64,000 nucleotides of DNA, from NCBI RefSeq assembly GCF_001280435.1, contig NZ_LBIP01000013.1, forward strand, positions 496,001 through 560,000, written 5' to 3'. The notes below the pieces were generated by a model. It ran no database searches and was not told where the DNA came from. It saw nothing but the letters and a program-made list of their open reading frames with translations. Shown here in pieces: positions 54,509 to 63,614 of the stretch; position 1 is the stretch's first letter; the number at the start of each line of letters is the position of its first letter. The position numbers and the translations under genes were made by a program. Origin of the DNA: Mangrovimonas xylaniphaga. Lineage in GTDB: Bacteria; Bacteroidota; Bacteroidia; Flavobacteriales; Flavobacteriaceae.

Positions 54509-57313
54509 TTACTTGGATTCTGGCAAAAAGACAATATCTAAGGTATCGGCCTTTTCAAAAAAGTTTTTGGCCGCTTGCTCAATATCTTCAGTTGTTACTT
54601 TATCTAAAATAGCATCAAAATACTCAGGAGCCATCATGTTTTCACCATAATTATAATAGGCTTCTAAAGTCGACATCCAATACTTATTGGACTGTATCAT
54701 GACCGGCCTATTTTTCTTGATATTTGAAACAACCTTATCTAAGTCGGATAATTGCACTTCTTTTTGAATCTGCTCCAATTCTTTGTAGACTAAATCGTTT
54801 AAATGTTCTGCATTTTTCGGATCACAACTAAACGAAATATCCATATTTAATTGTGGAGCAGGAATACGCACATCACCTGCGTTAACACTTATTGTGTATA
54901 CACCTCCTTCCTTTTCTCTAATATTTTCTATAAAACGAATATTTAAAATATCACCTAAAATGGTATGATATACTATATTTTCTCTATTGTATTCAACCGC
55001 TTCTTTCATTTTAATTACTACTGTAGCCATTGGAGCTTCAGTTGAAACTTTTATACGGTGTTTATGAAATCCTTTAGGAAAATAATCTTTTAATGGTTTC
55101 CAGTTTTCTTTTCCTTCACTAGCCGCTATAGCCCCTATATATTTTTGAACCATGGATTTTACCGTTTTAAAAGGTACATCCCCTATTAAATAAAAAGTAA
55201 AATCTCCTGCATTACCGAATCTTTCCTTATAGATTTCTTCCATTCTATTGAAATCTATTTGATCTAGATAGGCCTTATTATATTCAAAATACCGGGGATC
55301 TCCATTTGCAGCCAAACGTTTATATGCATCACCGATAACTGTATTTGGGTTTTGTAAACGGCTTTCTAGACCTTTGTAATTATTGGCCATTATATTGTCA
55401 AACATCTCCTCATCGAATCTAGGTTTTTCAAAACGCATATACACCAACTGAAACATGGTTTCAATATCTTTGGATAAAGCACTTGCCGTAACAGATTCTT
55501 CATAAGTTCCTATTGACGCCTTTGACTTTGCCGAATTATTAGACATCACCTTACTATAGGTCAACGGATCCAAATCGCCAACTCCAAACCTATTAACCAA
55601 ACTAACTGCCTGTAATGAAGGAATATCATTAACATCGTAAACAGATGCTCCCCCATCGCTAACGGCATTAAGCTCAATCTGTCCCTTTTTAGTGCTGCTG
55701 AATTTATAAACCACTTTTGCCCCATTAGACAATTGCCATTCTACAGCTTTTAAACTCCTATTAAGCTTTTCGCTAATAATGTCCCCTCCTTCTGGCAATT
55801 CTTCCAGCAAGGCTATATCTTCTGTCCCCAAATCAACGTAAGGCTCCAAATAGGCCGCTTCGACTTCTGACATAATAGACTGAATTCGCTCTAAAGAAGG
55901 TAATTTTAGATTCTCCTTATCAGGAGCTGTTATCATAAATACTCGATTCTTTTCAGTTAAGTACTGTTCTGCCAAGGCCGAAACTTCTTCTTTTGTAATA
56001 GTTGGAACGACGGATGTAACAAAATTGTAATTAAACTCCGAATCGGGAATGGCAAGATTATCTAAATAAGCGCTTTTAATACTCTTGGCATAAGCATCTG
56101 AACTTACTCTACCTCCCTTTTTAAAACGGGCTTCATTATTTGTCAACATTTTAGATTTCAAGCGATCTATTTCAGTTTGAGTAAACCCATGTTGAACGAC
56201 ACGTTGCAATTCACAATAGACAACATTTAACGCCTCTTCAACATGAGCTTCCTCCGCTTTAAAACTCATATTGAAGGCTTTATAATTTTTTTCAAAATCA
56301 GCATAAATTGTCCTTGCTTCTATAAAAGGCGCATTACCTTTCATAATTACGTCTTTATATCTCGCATTGAGCAAAACAGTAAAAAAGGCATTAACAAAGG
56401 TCTCTCTCAACTGAGCCTGAGAATTATCTTTTTTATTAAAATGCCTAATTTCCAATTCTAGCTTAATACTTCTCACCTCTTTATCGGTAGCAACTTTATA
56501 AAGTGGTTTTTCATTATCTGGAATTGTTACATAAATACGCTCTTTCGCCTTATTAATGGCTGGTATTTGGGAAAATAAATTTTTAACTTTTTCTTCTACT
56601 ACATCTACATCAAAATCACCTACAATACCTATAGCTTGCAAATCCGTACGATACCAATCGTGATAAAATTCACGTAAGGATTTATGCTTAAAATTCTGAA
56701 CCACTTCCATACTTCCCAAGGCATCTCGTTTAGAGTAGACACTATTATTATATTTCACCTCCTTTAACTGTTGCCCTACTCTGTAATTGGCATTATAACG
56801 CTGTCTCCATTCTTCCTGTATCACATTACGTTCGGCATCTATTTCGTTATCGATGAGAGACAATTCATTGCACCAGTCATTCAATATTAAAAGACAAGTA
56901 TCCAAATCCTTTTCATTTTCTAAAGGCATCTGGCTAATGTTATACACCGTTTCATTTGTGGATGTATAGGCGTTTATATCCTTGCCAAACTTCAACCCTT
57001 TTTTCTCCAACCAATCAATCATGCTATTTTCAGGAAAATGTGCGGTTCCATTAAAGGCCATATGCTCTAAAAAGTGCGCTAACCCATTCTGCTTATCAGT
57101 TTCTAAAACAGCACCGACATTTTGATATAAATAAAAGCTTGCTTTACCCTTTGGAGCTTCATTATGTTTAATGTAATATGTTAAACCATTGGGCAACACT
57201 CCTATCCTGAATTCTTCATCAAAAGGAACATCTTTGGACAAATCAATTACAGATTGAGCTAATACTGTCGATCCAATAAAAAATAAAAATGTGAACAATA
57301 AAAATTTACGCAT
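54509..57313 (-). CDS. M16-family zinc metallopeptidase (PqqL-like), exported, paralogue
   Basis: 934 residues from ATG 57313, where the signal peptide MRKFLLFTFL begins (cleaved after LAQ, about residue 20). Active-site motif H80-E83-H84 (HFLEHMAFNG) and helix E161-RNVIQEE are intact, followed by KDINAYTSTNETVY. The domain order is the same as in the next gene, 40 bp downstream, and the two differ along their whole length, so the duplication is old. Both should be periplasmic peptidases. The upstream neighbours are thioredoxin-fold proteins. Confidence 0.92.
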   Translation of the reverse strand: MRKFLLFTFLFFIGSTVLAQSVIDLSKDVPFDEEFRIGVLPNGLTYYIKHNEAPKGKASFYLYQNVGAVLETDKQNGLAHFLEHMAFNGTAHFPENSMIDWLEKKGLKFGKDINAYTSTNETVYNISQMPLENEKDLDTCLLILNDWCNELSLIDNEIDAERNVIQEEWRQRYNANYRVGQQLKEVKYNNSVYSKRDALGSMEVVQNFKHKSLREFYHDWYRTDLQAIGIVGDFDVDVVEEKVKNLFSQIPAINKAKERIYVTIPDNEKPLYKVATDKEVRSIKLELEIRHFNKKDNSQAQLRETFVNAFFTVLLNARYKDVIMKGNAPFIEARTIYADFEKNYKAFNMSFKAEEAHVEEALNVVYCELQRVVQHGFTQTEIDRLKSKMLTNNEARFKKGGRVSSDAYAKSIKSAYLDNLAIPDSEFNYNFVTSVVPTITKEEVSALAEQYLTEKNRVFMITAPDKENLKLPSLERIQSIMSEVEAAYLEPYVDLGTEDIALLEELPEGGDIISEKLNRSLKAVEWQLSNGAKVVYKFSSTKKGQIELNAVSDGGASVYDVNDIPSLQAVSLVNRFGVGDLDPLTYSKVMSNNSAKSKASIGTYEESVTASALSKDIETMFQLVYMRFEKPRFDEEMFDNIMANNYKGLESRLQNPNTVIGDAYKRLAANGDPRYFEYNKAYLDQIDFNRMEEIYKERFGNAGDFTFYLIGDVPFKTVKSMVQKYIGAIAASEGKENWKPLKDYFPKGFHKHRIKVSTEAPMATVVIKMKEAVEYNRENIVYHTILGDILNIRFIENIREKEGGVYTISVNAGDVRIPAPQLNMDISFSCDPKNAEHLNDLVYKELEQIQKEVQLSDLDKVVSNIKKNRPVMIQSNKYWMSTLEAYYNYGENMMAPEYFDAILDKVTTEDIEQAAKNFFEKADTLDIVFLPESK

Positions 57314-57402
57314 GCTTATAATGTAATAAGGCAACATGTTTACAGATTAAGTAAACACATCGCCTCTTATTCCTAATAATTAATAATTGTCAAATTTAAA
57401 TC

Positions 57403-58734
57403 TTAAAGCAAAATGTCTTCGCCTGCCTTCATTAAATCCAATTCCCCTTTAATAGCAGAAAGTCTTTTAAGATTTTCCTCTTTTCCTAATTTATAGGCTT
57501 CTTCTTTCATCTCTACTCCTCTGTCCTTATCTCCTAACACATACAATATATTGGCATAATTACTAGTGTTTTCAGCCGAATTTGGATAAATATAATAAGC
57601 GACTTCCATCCAAGACAATGCTTCTTTCTTCTCTTCTTCAGTATTTACAAAACCTACATAGTCTTTTAACATTCCGTAAAGTTCCTCACTATATTTAACA
57701 GCATTTGGCCTAACCATTCTTAACGCTTCCGGATCGCCTTCTGCACGTTTCTGTAACCAACCTAAATAAAAGGTTCTAAAACTTTCCTTATCGATCGAAG
57801 ACACATAGTTTGCTATATCGTCATGCACTAAAGCTTTATATTTCTCTCCTTGTCCTGTTTTTAAATAATAGTAAGTATAAATGCGTTTTCTTTGTGCATC
57901 GTCCGCTCTAAAACCTGCTTCAGCGGCTCTTTTAAATGTTAACTCTAATAAGCTTGTATCTCGCAGAACAATAGCATACTCGGTAGTAGTTGTTATCATT
58001 GACTTTGGAATACCTTGGTAGATTTCTCTAATGTCTTTTCTAACATACTTTTTCCAAGCCTTAGTTTTTATATTCTCATTAATAATACGGTCTGCCTCAC
58101 CTCCAAAAACAATTTGCTTATGATGATTCGCTAACAAGTTTACCATGGCCTGACTTGAATCTGCAATTGTTTTTTGAACTTTTAGATACTGCTCTAGAAT
58201 ATCGGCATAATTCTTTTCCGATTTCACCTCTAGCAACTTATCCAAGTATTTAGCTAATAAAGTTTCATCTTCTTTATTTTTATTGTATAGTTCCGATAAA
58301 CGCACTATACTGTTTGGATTCTTAGCTGAGGCCATAGCGGCTTTTGCTTCATTCAAAAATGCTTCTGTAGACATGGCACTTGACGACCTGTAAACCACCT
58401 CATCATTACTATCTATGAACACATAACTCGGTAAACCTTGAATTCCATATTTTTCTTTTAGTTTAGGTCCATTTCCTTTTTCAATATTCAATTTATAAGA
58501 CACAAAATGCTCGTTAAAATAAGTACCTACCTCATCTTCCATGAAAACAGTTTTGGCCATTTTTTTACATGGTGCGCACCAATCAGCGTAACCATCAACA
58601 AAAAGCACCTTGTTTTCTTTTCTCGCTTTATCAAGTGCATCCTGAAAACTTCCTTTCTCGAAATGAATACCTTGTGCAATAACAAAAAAAGGCAATAGAA
58701 GTAGTATATATAAAGTTGTTTGCTTTTTAATCAT
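57403..58734 (-). CDS. Thioredoxin-fold exported protein with helical repeat tail, copy 1
   Basis: A 443-residue protein with signal peptide (about 1-21). The thioredoxin domain (about 22-140) has the redox motif WCAPCKK with C53/C56. A long alpha-helical tail (about 150-443) looks TPR/Sel1-like, with SWMEVAYYIYPNSAENTSNYANIL near the end. It is the most divergent of three tandem paralogues (57403, 58752, 60116). A reductase acting on disulfides of periplasmic proteins is likely; the helical tail may bind the client or an M16 enzyme. It lies 89 bp upstream of the first M16 gene. Confidence 0.88.
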   Translation of the reverse strand: MIKKQTTLYILLLLPFFVIAQGIHFEKGSFQDALDKARKENKVLFVDGYADWCAPCKKMAKTVFMEDEVGTYFNEHFVSYKLNIEKGNGPKLKEKYGIQGLPSYVFIDSNDEVVYRSSSAMSTEAFLNEAKAAMASAKNPNSIVRLSELYNKNKEDETLLAKYLDKLLEVKSEKNYADILEQYLKVQKTIADSSQAMVNLLANHHKQIVFGGEADRIINENIKTKAWKKYVRKDIREIYQGIPKSMITTTTEYAIVLRDTSLLELTFKRAAEAGFRADDAQRKRIYTYYYLKTGQGEKYKALVHDDIANYVSSIDKESFRTFYLGWLQKRAEGDPEALRMVRPNAVKYSEELYGMLKDYVGFVNTEEEKKEALSWMEVAYYIYPNSAENTSNYANILYVLGDKDRGVEMKEEAYKLGKEENLKRLSAIKGELDLMKAGEDILL

Positions 58735-58751
58735 GAATAAATCTTTAGTGT

Positions 58752-60092
58752 TTAAATTGATGCCCCCTTTTTCATTTGTTCCAGTTCGTATTCTTTGTTT
58801 ACAAACTTTTTATCCGACCTAGGCCAATTTTTAACGGCCCGCTCTTTAAGTGCAACCGCCTTCTTTTTCTTTCCATTTTTATAGTAAACTTCAGCCTTTA
58901 TATCATCCGTAAAACAGTTGTCTTTTCTCAATTCATAACCGTATTCAATCCAGCTGTTTAATGTTTCATATTCCTTTTTAGAGGTCGCGCGCTGTAAATA
59001 CCCTTTACTTAATTCATTTATTTCCTTGAGAATTTTTGATGCTTTTAACCCTTCTTTTGAAGCATTCAACATGCGCTCCCTTGAAGGTTTAGGATCATTA
59101 TCGTATGCTCGTTTATACATTTCATAGCTTTTCTTATCTGATTCATGAATTTCAGCTATTGTTGATTGCTCGATAAGGCCATTAATATAATTTAAGGTAG
59201 TTGTTTTATAAGACTCGTCATCATTTAACATACCGTAATATATTAATTCTGCTTCCAGCAAATTATCCTCCCGAAAACGGCTTTCAGGCTGTTGTTTATA
59301 AGCTTCAATATATGCTTTCATCAACTCAGGGTCTTTATTGCGTATCGCTGTATCCATGGTACCATTAAGAATCTGGGTAGACAACCTAGGTAACATCTTA
59401 GCCTGATATTCTGACGCCTGTTGCATGTAAGTATCGTAGTTCTCGTTTAAAATCTGCTCGCCCTTACCTCCAACAATGAAATTTCTTATATTATGAAAAA
59501 CATAATCTAACATCTCTGGACTTGACTCCTCCATTTCTGTTTGCACTTTTAACCAGGCATCAATTCCATCCGATGTATCCTGTCCATATTGCTCCATTTC
59601 TTTGATATACATCTTTAGAAATTGCTCATCGTTTTGTTTTTTAGGAAACATGTCCTGAAGGTTTTCCAGACTATATTTACTATTTACAGAACTTACGGCT
59701 CTATTAGCCATTTCTATAAAGGTATCTTCTGCTTTGAAGGCAGTATCTTTAAGAAGTATTTTACCATCTGCATCTAAATACAACAATGTAGGGTACCCTG
59801 TTACATTATACTGTTTAGCTACAGCTTGACCTTCCTTTTCTGCATCTAACTTTAAGTTGATAAAGTTTTTATTATAGACTTCTCCTACTGAAGCAAGCGG
59901 AAATATATCTTTGGCCATCTTTTTACATGGGCCGCACCATACAGTATAAAAATCGATAAACACTAATTTATTCTCCTTCTTAGCCTTAACTAAAGCTTCT
60001 TCTAATGTTATATGCTCAAAGTTCATACCCTGTGCCATCCCTAAAAAAGGCAATACCAACAAGCTTAAGAAAAATATACTTTTATTAATCAT
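58752..60092 (-). CDS. Thioredoxin-fold exported protein with helical repeat tail, copy 2
   Basis: A 446-residue protein with signal peptide (about 1-21). Redox motif WCGPCKK with C53/C56, the canonical thioredoxin CGPC. The tail (about 150-446) is helical and ends in KKFVNKEYELEQMKKGASI, almost the same as copy 3. The head also resembles copy 3 (NFEHITLEEALVKAKKENKLVFIDFYT). The gap to copy 1 is 17 bp and to copy 3 is 23 bp, so the three are co-transcribed. Confidence 0.9.
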   Translation of the reverse strand: MINKSIFFLSLLVLPFLGMAQGMNFEHITLEEALVKAKKENKLVFIDFYTVWCGPCKKMAKDIFPLASVGEVYNKNFINLKLDAEKEGQAVAKQYNVTGYPTLLYLDADGKILLKDTAFKAEDTFIEMANRAVSSVNSKYSLENLQDMFPKKQNDEQFLKMYIKEMEQYGQDTSDGIDAWLKVQTEMEESSPEMLDYVFHNIRNFIVGGKGEQILNENYDTYMQQASEYQAKMLPRLSTQILNGTMDTAIRNKDPELMKAYIEAYKQQPESRFREDNLLEAELIYYGMLNDDESYKTTTLNYINGLIEQSTIAEIHESDKKSYEMYKRAYDNDPKPSRERMLNASKEGLKASKILKEINELSKGYLQRATSKKEYETLNSWIEYGYELRKDNCFTDDIKAEVYYKNGKKKKAVALKERAVKNWPRSDKKFVNKEYELEQMKKGASI

Positions 60093-60115
60093 TATTGTCC
60101 GTTTTTTATATTCAA

Positions 60116-61462
60116 TTAAATTGATGCTCCCTTTTTCATCTGCTCCAGTTCATACTTTTTAGCAGCAAATTTTTTATCGTCTTCCGGCCAATTAGCTAGA
60201 GCCCTTTCTTTACACTCAATGGCCTTTTTAGCCTTACCTTTTTTATAGTACATATCGGCTGTTAAGTCATCCATATAATAGGCACTAGCCTCTAAATTAT
60301 AACCGTATTCAATCCAATTTTCAAGATTTTTATACTCCTTTTTAGAATCTACATACTTCAAATAAGCTTCTCCTTTTTGGTGAAGATCTTCAACTATATT
60401 TCCAGAATTAATACCGTTTTTATAAGCTTTTAACATGCTTTCTGCCTGAAGAGTATTATTCCCTTCTAAAGCCTTACTACGCTTTTCATAAATTGCTTGA
60501 TCTTTTGCTTTAATCTCACTTATAGTTTTATCAGCTATTAAACTATCAACATAAGTAATAACCGCTTTCTTATAACCTTGTGAATCATTAAGCAAGCCTG
60601 AATAAGTAATTTTATACTCTAAGTAATTCCCCTTTTTCTTATATTTTTCTGGTAATTCATTGAAAGCTTCCATGAAAATTAACCACAACTCGGGGTTTTT
60701 GGTTTCAAAAGCATAGTCTCTTGTATTTTTTGCCAAACGAACTTCTTTAAATACTTCTAATTCCTCTTCTTCTTTTCTGGTTGCGATATCCATGTATTCA
60801 TCGAAATTAGCCTTCAAGATTTCTGCTCCTTTAGAGTTAAGAATAATATAGTCTTTATACTTTAACAAAAACTCCATCATGTCTACATCATCCTCTTCTA
60901 TTTCATTCTGTACTTTTAACCAAGCATTAATTCCTTCTGTTGGATTTTGCCCATACTCCATCATTTTAGTATAATAGATTTTTAAGAAATCTGGATCATC
61001 TTGTTTATTGATGAAAATCGTTTGAAGCTTCTCGAGACTGTACTCGCTGCTTACCGACGCTGCGACATCACGACCTAATTGAATAAAATCTTCAGGCATA
61101 CGCGAACCTGATTCTTTGTAAACCACATTCCCGCTAGAATTTAAATATAAATAAGTAGGATAACTATTAACCTGATACTTTTTTGCGTCCTCTAAACCTT
61201 CCTTTTCGGCATCTAACTTAATACTCACAAATTCCTTATTGTATAATGCTCCAACCTCAGGTATTGGAAATACATTCTTCGACATAATTTTACAAGGCGC
61301 ACACCAAGTCGTATAAAAATCAATAAACACTAATTTATTCTCTAACTCTGCCTTTTTTAAAGCTTCCTCTAAGGATATATGCTCAAATTCGATACCTTGT
61401 GCGAATAAATTAAAAACCCCTATAAAGAAGACAATTACAAGGGACAAAACATTTTTTTTCAT
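60116..61462 (-). CDS. Thioredoxin-fold exported protein with helical repeat tail, copy 3
   Basis: A 448-residue protein with signal peptide (about 1-22). Redox motif WCAPCKI with C54/C57. Helical tail (about 150-448) rich in Lys, Glu and Tyr, ending KKFAAKKYELEQMKKGASI. It is the first gene of the six-gene operon thioredoxin x3, M16 x2, DsbD-alpha. The 169-bp upstream gap must hold the promoter, but no exact TAnnTTTG was found there, so control may depend on an alternative sigma factor, perhaps the ECF factor at 36743. Confidence 0.9.
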   Translation of the reverse strand: MKKNVLSLVIVFFIGVFNLFAQGIEFEHISLEEALKKAELENKLVFIDFYTTWCAPCKIMSKNVFPIPEVGALYNKEFVSIKLDAEKEGLEDAKKYQVNSYPTYLYLNSSGNVVYKESGSRMPEDFIQLGRDVAASVSSEYSLEKLQTIFINKQDDPDFLKIYYTKMMEYGQNPTEGINAWLKVQNEIEEDDVDMMEFLLKYKDYIILNSKGAEILKANFDEYMDIATRKEEEELEVFKEVRLAKNTRDYAFETKNPELWLIFMEAFNELPEKYKKKGNYLEYKITYSGLLNDSQGYKKAVITYVDSLIADKTISEIKAKDQAIYEKRSKALEGNNTLQAESMLKAYKNGINSGNIVEDLHQKGEAYLKYVDSKKEYKNLENWIEYGYNLEASAYYMDDLTADMYYKKGKAKKAIECKERALANWPEDDKKFAAKKYELEQMKKGASI

Positions 61463-61631
61463 ATTTTTATTAAGTTTTTTTAGGATGGTCTTAAAGTAAC
61501 CATATAATAATTAAACGCATTATTTGATGCCTAGAGTGACATCTATGCTTACAAAAACCTAACCATTATTTAGCTCATTTTATCAACAACCTATAAAGAA
61601 GCATCTATTTTTCAACTTATTTTTTAAGTTT

Positions 61632-63134
61632 TTAATCAATACTTAGCGTATTGCTAAATTCATGGGCTCCTATATCTTGGGATTCTCCTGACAAAGAAGC
61701 ATTTCCAAAATAATCATAATCCCCGATATTGTAGTCTAGATTGATTCCGGCATCAATAAGCGGTGAACCTGGTTCCAATTTATAATCCACCAGATTTGGA
61801 TTTTCATAGGAATTTCCTTCAAACTCAATATTAGTATCAACTTCTATATCGCCGTCCAAAATATTGTTTTTAACAAAAGCAATCCCGGTCTCCCAATTAC
61901 TTATTGACTTAAAAGCTAATTTATCATCCTGAATTACCGTATTATTAAAAAAGCATACATTTGAAACTTCCGCTCTCCCTTTATTAAACAAAAATAAACT
62001 TCCGCTATAGCCATTCGCATCGTTATCCGATATGTTATAGCGCACAGTGATGTTGGACATTGGTCGCGCCCCGTTGAACTGCCCCACCTGAAATCCAGCT
62101 CCATCGTTGTCATGAGAGTAATTGTACTGCATGATTCCATTCACCACACCTCCATCCAAATCGAATCCTGCAGCATCACAGCCTTGTGTTTCGATATTAT
62201 AAGCCTCGCAGTATTCAATAGCCACATCTTTGGCATCCCAATACCAAATACCGCAATTACCCCCACAATGTGTATTATTGTAACCACTATCATAAACCAC
62301 ACAGTTGCTTATGGATGAAAATTGCACGTCTGATAATACAATACCATTCCCTGAATGACTCCACTGATTATCCCAGCCACTGATATTGTAAACCGTACAC
62401 CCCTGAACATAAATATGCTCATGCGAATACCCTGCTTTATTTTGATTGAAATACCCCTTGGATATTATGCCGCTATCCATGCAATTGAAAATCGTACAGT
62501 TAAGAATGCTCACATCGGAGAAGCCTGAAGTATCGTTAACACCTTCTATTGCAATCCCGCCATAGCCTCCGCTGACATTTAAATTGGAAAATTGAAACCC
62601 TTGCAGTTTGGTAGCTTCATCCAAAGTACTATATAGATTTACACCATTCCGAGGAAACTCTCCTTCTGGCACTTGTGGAATGACGACATCAACATCAGTC
62701 ACGTTAAAACCAGACGTGTTCACAAAATCCATCCCTTCAAAAACAGCCACACCTTCTCCATAGGATGAAATCGTTATTCTATTATTGGAATCCCCTCCAT
62801 CATTAGCATCGAAAGCAATACTTTGATAGGTATATCCGCCATCAAACAGAATTGTATATCCCGGAAGAAAATCGTCACTATTCACCTTAGCACTAGTCTG
62901 CCAGGCTGTTTCCGGCGAAAGTCCATCATTGGAATCGTTACCGTTTGGAGATACGTAGAAGATATTCGTATTTTCAATTGAGTAAGACTGTTCTTCGGCT
63001 GTGGAGCATCCCAGCACCAAAAACAGCATGGCTAATATTCCAAATCCTTTCCCACTACACAAAAACAACTTTGATTTTGATAGTAGAAATCTGTGAATTT
63101 GAAAACGGTTTAATTTGGGGCAAATCGTATTCAC
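61632..63134 (-). CDS. Right-handed beta-helix lipoprotein
   Basis: A 500-residue frame beginning with GTG 63134; the lipobox LVLGC (about residue 43) lies far from that start, so the true start may be a non-ATG codon further in. The mature protein is a parallel beta-helix, opening with IFYVSPNGNDSNDGLSPETAWQT as in pectate-lyase-like proteins, then repeated rungs with Asn, Gly and Ser. It ends with SGESQDIGAHEF, a closing motif often seen in secreted Bacteroidota beta-helix proteins. No clear lyase active site (Lys/Arg with Ca-binding Asp set) could be assigned, so it may be an enzyme or a glycan binder. Confidence 0.8.
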   Translation of the reverse strand: MNTICPKLNRFQIHRFLLSKSKLFLCSGKGFGILAMLFLVLGCSTAEEQSYSIENTNIFYVSPNGNDSNDGLSPETAWQTSAKVNSDDFLPGYTILFDGGYTYQSIAFDANDGGDSNNRITISSYGEGVAVFEGMDFVNTSGFNVTDVDVVIPQVPEGEFPRNGVNLYSTLDEATKLQGFQFSNLNVSGGYGGIAIEGVNDTSGFSDVSILNCTIFNCMDSGIISKGYFNQNKAGYSHEHIYVQGCTVYNISGWDNQWSHSGNGIVLSDVQFSSISNCVVYDSGYNNTHCGGNCGIWYWDAKDVAIEYCEAYNIETQGCDAAGFDLDGGVVNGIMQYNYSHDNDGAGFQVGQFNGARPMSNITVRYNISDNDANGYSGSLFLFNKGRAEVSNVCFFNNTVIQDDKLAFKSISNWETGIAFVKNNILDGDIEVDTNIEFEGNSYENPNLVDYKLEPGSPLIDAGINLDYNIGDYDYFGNASLSGESQDIGAHEFSNTLSID

Positions 63135-63614
63135 TTTCGTTTAGTTATGTCTGCTTTGTCCAAACGCAACAATCCAAACACGCAAAACTGTTCTGTAGGT
63201 TAATTAAAACAGTAGTATTGTAAAGGCACAAAAGAATGGCTCTAAGCTGAAAATTCTTTTCGAATTCCTACAACTTTTCACTTCATCTCATACTCCAATA
63301 AATGACAGGAAATTGCTATTTAAAACAAATAATTCGAGCAAATATATTATTCTTTTTCAATCTAAAAACATCTGAAGAAAGACCTTACTTTTAGATTAAT
63401 AATTAACAAATTATACCATACAAAATTCAAAAAATTCGTACTAAAATACTTATTAAACTTACTGAATAATTGTAACTCAATTAGATTTACAAGAACACCA
63501 AAGACTCATGAAAGCTCCGTCACTATCCTACAAAAAATAAGATTCAAAAAATATCTTTCAAACCAAAAAGAGAGAACTTTTAAACTAGATTTAGGGTGAT
63601 TCCCAATTCTTATC
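63135..63614. other. Intergenic region, nothing recognised
   Basis: 480 bp, AT-rich, between the beta-helix gene and the formyltransferase gene, both on the minus strand. No ORF with family similarity, no clear hairpin terminator and no TAnnTTTG match was found. Confidence 0.5.
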
